From Oscillospiraceae bacterium (GTDB lineage: Bacteria; Bacillota_A; Clostridia; Oscillospirales; CAG-272): DNA of 12,369 nt. Positions 4,577 through 11,738 of this stretch are shown here, piece by piece. Location: contig SVRU01000081.1 in NCBI GenBank assembly GCA_015064665.1, positions 1 through 12,369 of the forward strand, given 5' to 3'. Numbering within the stretch: the stretch's first letter is position 1; each line of letters opens with the position of its first letter. Made by a program: the position numbers and the translations under genes. The notes below the pieces were generated by a model. That model saw only the letters and a program-made list of their open reading frames with translations. It was not told the DNA's origin and ran no database searches.

Positions 4577-5779
4577 CTAGTCTGTTAAATTATCGAAGTA
4601 CCCTTGAACAAGCACGACGGGCGTACCCTTGTCACCCGAGCCACTCGTTAGGTCGCATAGAGAGCCGATAAGGTCGGTTATGCGGCGCGGAGTTGTTCCC
4701 TGCGAAGCCATCTGACCTACAAGATCGTCTCCTTTTGTTTTAATGCTCTTGGCTATAGCTTCATCAAGCTCTGCTCCCGATAGGTTTTTAAAATCGTTAT
4801 CTGCAAGATATTTAAGCTTAATTTCGTTTGGCGTTCCCTCTAGTCCTGACGTATATGCAGGTGATACTACCGGGTCTGCAAGCTCCCAGATTTTACCCTG
4901 AGGGTCTTTGAAAGCGCCGTCGCCGTAAACCATAACCTCTACCTTCTTGCCCGTAGCTTCAAATATTTTCTTTTGAACATCAAGTACAACGGGCTGGCAA
5001 TCTCTTGGGAACAGCTTGATTTTATCATCTGTTGACCTATTTGAACCGAGCAGACCGTATTTTTCGTTATATCCGCTCTCGCCGATTGGCGCATTCAAAA
5101 TATCATCAAGACCTAATACGATTTTAGCTCCGTTTTCTCTTAAAATGCGCTTGTTTTTTTCTCTTGTATGAATATCGCAGGTGATAACGCAATCGGTATA
5201 ATCAAGGATTGCTTTTGCGTGATTTGCAAACACGAACTCTACCTCTGCTCCGCACTCACGTACAAGGTCGCCGTAATACTCAACGTAATCAACACCCGTA
5301 AACTCGTGTTTATAGCTGCCGAAAGCTTCGCGATATCTCTTAAGGTCTAAAACGTCTGAATAAGGATTAACGCCTGCCGCTTCAACCATTTCCTCGGTTA
5401 TAAGCCTATTTCCAACCTCATCACAGGGATAGCTAAGCATAATAACAACCTTTTTAGCCCCCTTTGCGATACCTCTTAGGCAAATTGCAAATCTGTTGCG
5501 TGAAAGTATTGGGAAAATAACGCCGACGGTGCCGCCGCCCAGTTTTGACTTAACATCGAAAGCTATATCGTCAACCGATGCGATATTGCCCTGAGCTCTT
5601 GCAACGATTGACTCCGTCATAGAAATAACGTCACGGTCTTTAAGCTCAAAGCCCTCTATTTCTGCCGCCTCCAAAACACTGTCCGCAACTATTTTGGCAA
5701 TGTCGTCGCCGGGACGAATGATAGGGCATCTTATACCTCTTGAAACGGTACCTACTCTTCTTTCTTTCACAATTTTCAT
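4577..5779 (-). CDS. CofE-like protein (coenzyme F420-0:L-glutamate ligase family)
   Basis: A 400-residue member of the F420_ligase family (PF01996), whose founder CofE adds glutamate to F420-0 using GTP. The N-terminal domain shows the family pattern: RPGDD (22-26), then DRDVISMTESIVARAQGN (48-65). GDGAFKDP (287-294) and GTTPRRITDLIGSLCDLTSG (361-380) are conserved landmarks of the long Firmicutes version. Most Firmicutes do not make F420, so the substrate here is probably different, and a glutamate- or amino-acid-ligating reaction is inference only. It is the last gene of the operon, 14 bases after the M81 gene. The AAAGGA sequence abuts the ATG directly, so the real start may be the GTG at codon 4 (5770), which has normal nine-base spacing. 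No terminator follows. Confidence 0.8.
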   Translation of the reverse strand: MKIVKERRVGTVSRGIRCPIIRPGDDIAKIVADSVLEAAEIEGFELKDRDVISMTESIVARAQGNIASVDDIAFDVKSKLGGGTVGVIFPILSRNRFAICLRGIAKGAKKVVIMLSYPCDEVGNRLITEEMVEAAGVNPYSDVLDLKRYREAFGSYKHEFTGVDYVEYYGDLVRECGAEVEFVFANHAKAILDYTDCVITCDIHTREKNKRILRENGAKIVLGLDDILNAPIGESGYNEKYGLLGSNRSTDDKIKLFPRDCQPVVLDVQKKIFEATGKKVEVMVYGDGAFKDPQGKIWELADPVVSPAYTSGLEGTPNEIKLKYLADNDFKNLSGAELDEAIAKSIKTKGDDLVGQMASQGTTPRRITDLIGSLCDLTSGSGDKGTPVVLVQGYFDNLTD

Positions 5780-5793
5780 TCCTTTTCAAAAAA

Positions 5794-7302
5794 TTATTTG
5801 TAGCACAACGGTGCTTTTATATCATCTTTTGTGATTTGCTCAAACGGATAAAGCGGTTTTGGCCTTTTTTCAAACGGTAAAGAAGTAAGCACCGGACCTG
5901 CCGCACCGGGCGTATCTGCGTTGCAGATTTCCTCGGAAATCGACTCGTAAGCCGCACGGAAAGAGGTGCAAGCCTTTACCCCCACAAAGTGACAATCAGA
6001 CGGGTCGATGCCGAATGAACGGTAGAAATTCAAATCACCCTCAAACCTTCCGTAGCTTGAAACGTGAATTAGTATTTCACCCGCTTTCAGAATGGCGGTT
6101 TTGCCAAGATAACGTCTTGCTCCTTTATCCTGCGGTCCGTATGAATAAAACGTTCCCTCGTGGATGCTTACTACAAGCGCATCGGTAACCAATACGGGCT
6201 TTGAAAGCCTTGGAGCTTTTGTTGCACCGAGAGTAAAATCCGAAACTGCGCCGACACCAAGCTTAATCGCCTTTTCCACCGCGGGAATATCAGAGACTGC
6301 AACCGCGCATTTAAGGGTGTCACGATACGGGAGCAGATGCTCAATAACTGCCGCGCTGTCGGCAGATGCGCCGGCGTTTGGCGAGTCGGCAGAGTCGGCC
6401 AAAACAATAGGCTTTCCGCTTTTGTTTTCGACTGCTTTTTTTACAACCTCAGGAATTGAGAAAAGCTTTTCACCCAAAATTTTATCTCTTAACATAAAGT
6501 TTTCATAAGCAAGGTCGGCTGCAACGCTTTTAGCTTTTTCCTCTGTGTCGGCAATTACAATAACCGTAGTTGCCAATTCCTTTACATCAAGCCAGGGCTG
6601 TACCTCAAAGATGGTATAGTCGATAATCTCTCCCTGTTCAATCATCTTTTTTGCTCGTGAAACAAGCTTACCTAAAGCGCCGTCAAAGGTGGTATATCCG
6701 TGCGCTGATGCAATCATAGGGATTGACGCTATTGCGGTTTTTCCGCCTTTGCCGCAAAGCGCTTCAAGAAGTCTTTTTGCAGCACGGATACCCGTTTCTT
6801 TCTGGTCAAGGTGAGGATATTGCTGAAATCCGCTTACGTAATCGGCGTTTTTCATTATTTTCTCGGTCATATTTCCGTGCAGGTCAAAGGAGGCTGAAAT
6901 AATAACATCATCGCCTACTTCTTTGCGAATACTCTCAAGAATATAACCGCAGACATCCTCTTCTTTATCTGACACGGTTGCACCGTGCATAGCAACTGCT
7001 ACGCCGTCAACCTTTCCAAATGATTTTAACTGTTTTAACGTTTTATCAATGAAATAATCAATAACACTGTGTTCGACCGGACCTCCGCTTCCTGCGCGTA
7101 TAACCGGACCGCAAAGCAATTCTGCATCAGCCTCTTTAAAGGTTTCATACATTCCTTGCGCAGAAGGCAGGCAAAGCTTATCAGGCGTTTTAGCATCTCC
7201 CCAAAAAGGGTCAAAGCTATCAAACTCATTCATATCGGCAAGCACCGGATTAAATGAGTTCGATTCCTGTGAGAAGCCACACATAAAAACCCTTTTACTC
7301 AT
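5794..7302 (-). CDS. M81-family (MlrC-like) metallopeptidase
   Basis: A 502-residue cytoplasmic protein of the MlrC family, named for the enzyme that hydrolyses linearised microcystin; most members have no known substrate. Family landmarks run in order: FMCGFSQESNSF (6-17), AMHGA (104-108), FDLHGN (139-144), YPHLDQKETG (162-171), a DSADSPNAGASADS loop (303-316), and the C-terminal domain with SIHEGTFYSYGPQDKG and VGVKACTSFRAAYESI. D140, H142 and H164 are plausible metal ligands by position; I could not check them against a structure. There is no signal peptide. Start is supported by GAGG nine bases upstream, inside the end of the DUF1667 gene. Placement among redox genes, not beside a peptide transporter, suggests hydrolysis of a small amide or ester intermediate. 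Confidence 0.93.
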   Translation of the reverse strand: MSKRVFMCGFSQESNSFNPVLADMNEFDSFDPFWGDAKTPDKLCLPSAQGMYETFKEADAELLCGPVIRAGSGGPVEHSVIDYFIDKTLKQLKSFGKVDGVAVAMHGATVSDKEEDVCGYILESIRKEVGDDVIISASFDLHGNMTEKIMKNADYVSGFQQYPHLDQKETGIRAAKRLLEALCGKGGKTAIASIPMIASAHGYTTFDGALGKLVSRAKKMIEQGEIIDYTIFEVQPWLDVKELATTVIVIADTEEKAKSVAADLAYENFMLRDKILGEKLFSIPEVVKKAVENKSGKPIVLADSADSPNAGASADSAAVIEHLLPYRDTLKCAVAVSDIPAVEKAIKLGVGAVSDFTLGATKAPRLSKPVLVTDALVVSIHEGTFYSYGPQDKGARRYLGKTAILKAGEILIHVSSYGRFEGDLNFYRSFGIDPSDCHFVGVKACTSFRAAYESISEEICNADTPGAAGPVLTSLPFEKRPKPLYPFEQITKDDIKAPLCYK

Positions 7303-7314
7303 TTGGATGAACCT

Positions 7315-7671
7315 CTATTTCACGTCCTTTGTTGCAACTATATCAACGTCTGTTCCAAGTATGCCCGTTACAACTGCGTCGTATTGCTTCACAGGCAAAG
7401 AAACAACTGTTTTTTTGATAATCTCCATACATTCAAGAATTTTTTCCTTGGGTAAGGGCTTTGATGAACGGACGGGCAAAAGGTCACCGTCACGGCCGTC
7501 TATTTTAACAGTTGTGGTTAAAATTCTTACGGGCGCAGTAAATTCAGCGGTTGCAAATTCCATACCGCGCTTACAGCCGTAACCCGAAACAGAGGTTACC
7601 TCGTTTGCACTTCCTTCAACCGAAACCGTACAACCTCTCGGACAAATCGTGCAAATTATATCTTTCTTCAT
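7315..7671 (-). CDS. DUF1667 cysteine-rich protein, partner of the FAD oxidoreductases
   Basis: A 118-residue protein of the DUF1667 family. Four cysteines near the N-terminus (C7-x2-C10-x3-C14, then C33 in GCKRG) could bind an iron-sulphur cluster, consistent with electron transfer. The segment PVRILTTTVKI (about 47-57) and the PLPKEKILECMEII helix are family landmarks. In Firmicutes this family is typically encoded after two FAD oxidoreductases in a GlpA-like dehydrogenase set, and that is the order here. GGAGG is nine bases before the ATG, and only four bases separate it from the preceding oxidoreductase, so coupled translation is likely. Its biochemical role has not been assigned to my knowledge. 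Confidence 0.9.
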   Translation of the reverse strand: MKKDIICTICPRGCTVSVEGSANEVTSVSGYGCKRGMEFATAEFTAPVRILTTTVKIDGRDGDLLPVRSSKPLPKEKILECMEIIKKTVVSLPVKQYDAVVTGILGTDVDIVATKDVK

Positions 7672-7675
7672 ATTA

Positions 7676-8935
7676 TCAGCCCTCCTTAATAACTTCTACG
7701 GTCAATTCCCCTTCAATTTGGGAGGTATCAACGGTAATACAGTTCATCTCGCCGGGATTAACCTTTATTTCTTTCTTACTTGCGATAACCTTATCACCGC
7801 ATTTTGCTACAAGTCTGGAGCCAAGCTCGGGTGAGAGCACACGGAAATAAAGATTTATTTTTTCGGCTTCGTCTGACACCGAAACGGTGTGAGGACAAAT
7901 GTATCTTACGTTTCTGCCCGTCTGACAAACTATCTCTTTTTTCACGACGGGAAGCTTGCCCATTGCATACCGTGCGGCATATTTGCCTGCAGTTTCACTC
8001 TCTGCGCTAACGTTATCAACAAGGTCGTTAACGTGAACGACGTTGCCGCAGGCAAAAACGCCCTCCGCGGAGGTCTGCATATGCTGATTTACAATAGGCC
8101 CGTTCGTAACGGGACTGATTTTAATAGATGCTTTTTTGGAAAGCTCGTTTTCGGGAATAAGACCTACAGAGAAAAGAACGGTATCGCACTCTACGAACTC
8201 TTCTTTTTCGGTAATAGGCTTTTTGTTTTCATCAACGGGAGCAACGTAGACACCGGTTACACGTTCATCACCCTCAATTTTAGTAATCGTATGTGCGAGC
8301 TTTAGCGGAATACCGAAATCATCAAGGCACTGCACTCTGTTACGGGTAAGACCTGCAAGGTAGTCCATAAGCTCAACTACCATAACGACCTCTGCGCCCT
8401 CAAGCGTCATACGGCGTGCCATAATCATACCGATATCGCCCGAGCCTAAAATAACGACTTTTTTACCAACCATAATGTTCTGGCGGTTTACCAAACGCTG
8501 CGCAGAGCCGGCTGTGTAAAGACCTGAAGGACGGGTTCCGGGTACGACAATGCCCGCTCTTGTTCTTTCGCGGCAACCCATAGATAAAACTATGCTTTTC
8601 GCCTGAACACAAACCATACCGTATTCGCTTGTGGCGCAAACAACCTGCTTGTTTTCGGCGTCAACCTCAAGCGCCATTGCGTTTAAAAGATATGTAACGC
8701 CAATCTCCTCCGCCTCTTTTGTAAAACGGCTGTAATACTCGGGACCCGTAAGCTCTTCTTTAAAGCGATTAAGACCGAAGCCGGGGTGGATGCACTGCTG
8801 CAAAATTCCGCCGGGAGCATTGTCGCGCTCGATTACAAGGACTTTTTTCGCGCCCTCTTTTTTTGCGGCAATAGCGGCTGCAAGACCCGCAGGACCTCCG
8901 CCAACTACTGCTACGTCATAATTCATATTATACAT
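7676..8935 (-). CDS. FAD/NAD(P)-dependent oxidoreductase, GlpB-position subunit
   Basis: A 419-residue two-dinucleotide-binding oxidoreductase. The FAD motif GGGPAG is at 12-17 with the ERDNAPGG continuation. The second Rossmann motif GSGDIG (164-169) should bind NAD(P). The GCRERTR motif (120-126) and the EGVFACGNV segment (291-299) mark this family. CIHPGFG (48-54) contains a conserved cysteine. The last 90 residues form a beta-rich domain. The start ATG at 8935 is chosen over M4 because GGAGG lies 11 bases before it. The gene follows the GlpA-like dehydrogenase by 16 bases and precedes DUF1667 by four. It probably passes electrons from the dehydrogenase to NAD(P) or another carrier, though direction and acceptor are inferred. 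Confidence 0.9.
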   Translation of the reverse strand: MYNMNYDVAVVGGGPAGLAAAIAAKKEGAKKVLVIERDNAPGGILQQCIHPGFGLNRFKEELTGPEYYSRFTKEAEEIGVTYLLNAMALEVDAENKQVVCATSEYGMVCVQAKSIVLSMGCRERTRAGIVVPGTRPSGLYTAGSAQRLVNRQNIMVGKKVVILGSGDIGMIMARRMTLEGAEVVMVVELMDYLAGLTRNRVQCLDDFGIPLKLAHTITKIEGDERVTGVYVAPVDENKKPITEKEEFVECDTVLFSVGLIPENELSKKASIKISPVTNGPIVNQHMQTSAEGVFACGNVVHVNDLVDNVSAESETAGKYAARYAMGKLPVVKKEIVCQTGRNVRYICPHTVSVSDEAEKINLYFRVLSPELGSRLVAKCGDKVIASKKEIKVNPGEMNCITVDTSQIEGELTVEVIKEG

Positions 8936-8951
8936 AATATCAACGCCCTCC

Positions 8952-10391
8952 TTAACTACGGCTTCTTCCGGTTACCATATATGAACCGGGATTATGCTTG
9001 TTGATTTCCTCGGGAGCAACCTTCAGCTCGCGGGCTAAAATTTCAAGAACCTTAGGTCCGCAGAAGCCTGCCTGGCAGCGTCCCATTCCCGCACGGACAC
9101 GGCGCTTCACTGCGTCAACGCTCTTTGCACCGAGCGGGCGGTGGATTGCCTGCATAATTTCAGCCTCTGTAATAGTTTCGCAGCGGCATACTATATTTCC
9201 GTATAAAGGGTTTTCTTTAATCAGAGCATCCTGAACGTCTCTTGTCTGTTCGCTGAATTTTATAATGCCCTTTCTCTTTTTGATGAAGTTTTCTTTAAGC
9301 ACGAAGCCGGCTCCGCCAATAAGCATCTGCTGAACAACGTACTTACCCATAGAAACAGAAAGTGTAAGCCCGGTTGAACGCACACCGGACAGATTGATGT
9401 ATCCCTCAAGGTCATCATATATATCAAAATGAAGTCCCTCGGGGTTGCGGTTAGGTCTTAAGCCTGAATACTGTGTGATAGTATCACGAAGATTTACACC
9501 GGGGATTAGGTTTCTTACGTCCTTAGCGATGCTGTCAAGACCATCGGTGCTTGTGGACTTATCAGTCTTTGAAGGCTGGTCCTCGGCTGTAGGACCAACA
9601 AGCATATTGCCGTGGATTGTAGGACACATAAGCTTTCCTTTTGTTACCTTCGTAGGAATAGGAAGAACGATGTGCTCCACCTGACAGGAGGTGTTCTTGT
9701 CAAGAATATAGAACTGACCCTTTCTGGCAACAACCTTATAATCGGCTTTGCCAACCATTTCGGCTATTTCATCGCAGTACAGACCGGCACTGTTTATAAC
9801 GTATTTTGTTTCAATTTCGCCCTTTTCGGTAACAACGCTTTTGATTTTGCCGTTTTCGGTTTTTATGTCTGTTACTTTTGCATTCAAAAGGAACTGAACG
9901 CCGTTTTCATAAGCATTTTCTGCCATTGCCTGAACGAATATAAACGGGTCGATAATGCTTTCTCTCGGAATCCACAAGCCACCCTTTACCTCGGGGTTAA
10001 GATTCGGCTCCATTTCAAGAAGCTCTTTTGCAGATTTATATTCTATGTCGTAAACGTGATTCTTGAAAGCTTTTTCCTTGATAGAGGGAAGCTGCTCAAA
10101 CTGCTCCTGTGTTATTGCAGGCAAAATAGCACCTATTCTGCTAAACGGGATGTCAAGGTCCTCGACGATTTCATCATACATAGGATTTGCAGCCACGACA
10201 AGTTGAGACTCTAACGTTCCCGGAGCTGCATCATAGCCCGTATGAATAATAGCACTGTTTGACTTTGAGGCATCGCCACCGACATCTTCATTTTTATCAA
10301 CGACGACAACATCAACGTTATACTTTGACAACTCTCTTGCAATTGCACATCCTACCGCACCAGCACCGATGACAACAATATCAGTTTTCAT
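8952..10391 (-). CDS. GlpA-like FAD dehydrogenase with C-terminal BFD-like [2Fe-2S] domain
   Basis: A 479-residue flavoprotein of the D-amino-acid/glycerol-3-phosphate dehydrogenase (DAO) fold. GAGAVG (9-14) binds FAD, followed by the family segment SKSNSAIIHTGYD. The C-terminal domain has C402-x-C404, then C439-x4-C444, the pattern of the BFD-like [2Fe-2S] domain that caps GlpA. Substrate could be glycerol 3-phosphate or a 2-hydroxy acid such as 2-hydroxyglutarate, since LhgO shares the fold; the sequence does not decide. The start is the ATG at 10391 with AAGGAGGT eight bases upstream. The open frame continues 30 codons further up, but that stretch crosses the promoter at 10450-10478. It is the first gene of the five-gene operon. 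No glycerol kinase or facilitator gene is nearby, which argues against a plain glycerol role. Confidence 0.9.
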   Translation of the reverse strand: MKTDIVVIGAGAVGCAIARELSKYNVDVVVVDKNEDVGGDASKSNSAIIHTGYDAAPGTLESQLVVAANPMYDEIVEDLDIPFSRIGAILPAITQEQFEQLPSIKEKAFKNHVYDIEYKSAKELLEMEPNLNPEVKGGLWIPRESIIDPFIFVQAMAENAYENGVQFLLNAKVTDIKTENGKIKSVVTEKGEIETKYVINSAGLYCDEIAEMVGKADYKVVARKGQFYILDKNTSCQVEHIVLPIPTKVTKGKLMCPTIHGNMLVGPTAEDQPSKTDKSTSTDGLDSIAKDVRNLIPGVNLRDTITQYSGLRPNRNPEGLHFDIYDDLEGYINLSGVRSTGLTLSVSMGKYVVQQMLIGGAGFVLKENFIKKRKGIIKFSEQTRDVQDALIKENPLYGNIVCRCETITEAEIMQAIHRPLGAKSVDAVKRRVRAGMGRCQAGFCGPKVLEILARELKVAPEEINKHNPGSYMVTGRSRS

Positions 10392-10419
10392 AGTATTAAA
10401 CCTCCTTGTGATATGTATT

Positions 10420-10468
10420 TTTGCAAACTTTAAATACCTTTGCATTTTGATTCTATCACATTTGCAAA
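10420..10468. promoter_or_regulatory. Triple TTTGCA repeat across the operon promoter, candidate DeoR operator
   Basis: TTTGCAAA (10420-10427), TTTGCATT (10439-10446) and TTTGCAAA (10461-10468) are spaced 19 and 22 bases apart, close to two helical turns. One copy is between the -35 and -10 boxes, one is at the predicted start of transcription and one is in the leader. DeoR-family repressors commonly bind several spaced short repeats, and the regulator gene is immediately upstream. The assignment is inference. Confidence 0.4.
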
Positions 10469-10478
10469 ACATTGTCAA
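10450..10478 (-). promoter_or_regulatory. Promoter of the dehydrogenase-M81-CofE operon
   Basis: On the minus strand: TTGACA (10478-10473), a 17-bp spacer, TAGAAT (10455-10450) with an upstream TGA giving an extended -10. The predicted start is near 10443, about 52 bases before the ATG at 10391. The promoter lies downstream of the regulator's terminator, so the operon is transcribed on its own. Confidence 0.85.
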
Positions 10479-10506
10479 CATATTCCCATAAAATTGTTAT
10501 TTTGTC

Positions 10507-10536
10507 CAAAAATAAAAAGCGGACTGTTCGTCCGCT
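10507..10536 (-). terminator. Rho-independent terminator of the DeoR-family gene
   Basis: AGCGGAC (10518-10524) and GTCCGCT (10530-10536) form a perfect 7-bp stem with a five-base loop. On the minus strand it is followed by TTTTTATTTTTGG. It begins right at the regulator's stop codon and separates it from the operon promoter. Confidence 0.88.
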
Positions 10537-11291
10537 CTATTTTGCTATAATAACCGTTACGCCCTTCTTCTTGATTTTATTTATTATGTCCTTCGGAGCC
10601 TTGTCGTCCGTTATTAAAACGGCTACTTTATCAAACGTACAAACGTTACACATCGCTTTTATTCCGAATTTGGTATAGTCTGCGAGAACAATGACCTTGC
10701 TTGCGTTGTTGATAACCTTTTTTCTGAGGCCCGCTTCATCGAAAATGAAATCGGAAATTCCATCCTCCGTTATACCGGCAGCGCCGATAATCGCCTTGCC
10801 GATATTGAAGTTTGAAATATTATTTTCTGCCAAAGTTCCAGAAAGCGCAAGTTCTCCCGAACGTATTTTTTCGCCCGTCAGAACAACCTCGATGCACTTT
10901 TCAGACAGGGCAACCGCTGCTCTTAATGCGTTTGTGAATGCACAGGTGTTTTTATTCTTGTCAAGCTCTTTCGCTACGGCTTCAACGGTTGTTCCCGTGT
11001 CAAAAAAACTATATCTTTAGGTTCAATAAGAGTTTCTGCAACCTTGGCAATTAAAATTTTTTCATCGTTGTTTTTTTGCTCGCGGCTTGCATAGAAGGGT
11101 TCTGTTCTCACAACTTCTTTTTTTACAGCTCCCCCGTAAACTCTCGTCAAAGAGCCCTGTTTTTCAAGGTATGCAAGGTCGCGGCGAACCGTTTCAATAG
11201 AAATACCAAAACAATCCATCAGCTCCTGATTGGTTATAGCTTGATGCTCGTCGAGCATTTGCATAATCTGTCTTCTTCTATTTTGATTCAT
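10537..11291 (-). pseudogene. DeoR/GlpR-family transcriptional regulator with a one-base frameshift
   Basis: The intact form would be 251 residues, the usual DeoR length. The N-terminal helix-turn-helix is complete (about residues 5-58: RRRQIMQML, ITNQELMDCFGIS, TVRRDLAYLE, RVYGGA). The sensor domain continues in another frame from FDTGTTVEAVAKELD through ALRAAVALSEK and GTLAENNISNF to IVLADYTKFG, a DeoR C-terminal landmark. The break is in a run of seven T near 10992-10998, where eight would give IVFFDTGTTVE. As written, translation stops soon after residue 105, leaving a DNA-binding domain with no ligand or oligomerisation domain. It may be a true mutation, reversible slippage or a sequencing error. 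DeoR proteins usually sense phosphorylated sugars or polyols; the effector here is unknown. It has its own promoter (11392-11420) and terminator (10507-10536). Confidence 0.9.
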
Positions 11292-11342
11292 TACTCTTCT
11301 CCTGCGTCGTTTTAATAAAAATGTTGTGAAATCGTAAGGCTC

Positions 11343-11357
11343 GGATGCTAAGTATCC
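11343..11357. repeat. Short inverted repeat in the DeoR leader
   Basis: GGATGC (11343-11348) and GTATCC (11352-11357) pair at five of six positions around a three-base loop, 28 bases after the predicted start of the regulator transcript. It may be a small hairpin or an operator half-site pair for autoregulation. Nothing more specific can be said. Confidence 0.25.
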
Positions 11358-11391
11358 TCGAATATAATCAACCTTTTATACCGTTTTTAAT

Positions 11392-11420
11392 ATTGTATCA
11401 CATTCGGACCGTAATTTCAA
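11392..11420 (-). promoter_or_regulatory. Promoter of the DeoR-family gene
   Basis: On the minus strand: TTGAAA (11420-11415), a 17-bp spacer, TACAAT (11397-11392) with TGA just upstream, an extended -10. The predicted start is near 11385, with a leader of about 94 bases. The 13 bases AATGTGATACAAT match AATGTGATAGAAT of the operon promoter at 12 positions, which may be more than promoter consensus alone. Confidence 0.75.
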
Positions 11421-11630
11421 GGAGTAAAACAACCTTGTGTATTATAGATTTTGTTTGCGAATTCGGTTTCGGTCATAATATGCTCGTCATACCCGTCAAC
11501 ATTTGCTTTAAAGAAATCGCTCGTTTTCCCCGACAAGCATGAATCAGCGCTAAAGCAACCTTGCCTATTTACTATTCTTCCGACCTTACAAAAAAACTGC
11601 AAATCCGAAAAAGCGAAGAGCGAAAAAGAA
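11421..11630. other. Intergenic stretch without a credible gene
   Basis: A minus-strand frame stays open from the hairpin at 11631 down to a stop at 11417-11419 and encodes DEHIMTETEFANKIYNTQGC near its end, which looks protein-like. It has no ribosome binding site, and its only ATG lies inside the terminator loop. The motif QGCF occurs twice in it, matching two CAACCTTG copies about 120 bases apart. It may be a remnant of a decayed gene. I see no RNA gene or plus-strand gene here. Confidence 0.3.
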
Positions 11631-11678
11631 AAAGAGGCTAGCTCAAACACAAATTAATGCATTTGAGCTAGCCTCTTT
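11615..11678 (-). terminator. Strong hairpin terminator with 17-bp perfect stem
   Basis: AAAGAGGCTAGCTCAAA (11631-11647) and TTTGAGCTAGCCTCTTT (11662-11678) form a perfect 17-bp stem with a 14-base loop. On the minus strand it runs into TTTTTCTTTTTCG, a good U tract. The plus strand has only three T after the stem. It lies 60 bases past the stop of the remnant at 11739 and probably once ended that transcript. Confidence 0.85.
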
Positions 11679-11738
11679 GTTGCCATAGAGCAGTAAAAAG
11701 GTGTGTAAATATAGGTAAGAATAGCGAAAAGTAGACCA

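Noticed and set aside
8952..10391. Naming the flavoprotein glpA outright
   Set aside because: The fold and BFD domain fit GlpA, but the LhgO-type 2-hydroxyglutarate oxidases share the fold and no glycerol genes are nearby.
10392..10481. N-terminal extension of the GlpA-like protein by 30 residues
   Set aside because: It crosses the promoter at 10450-10478, while the ATG at 10391 has a perfect AAGGAGGT. The FAD motif begins right after it.
11417..11650. A 77-residue minus-strand gene
   Set aside because: Its start codon lies in the loop of the terminator and it has no ribosome binding site.
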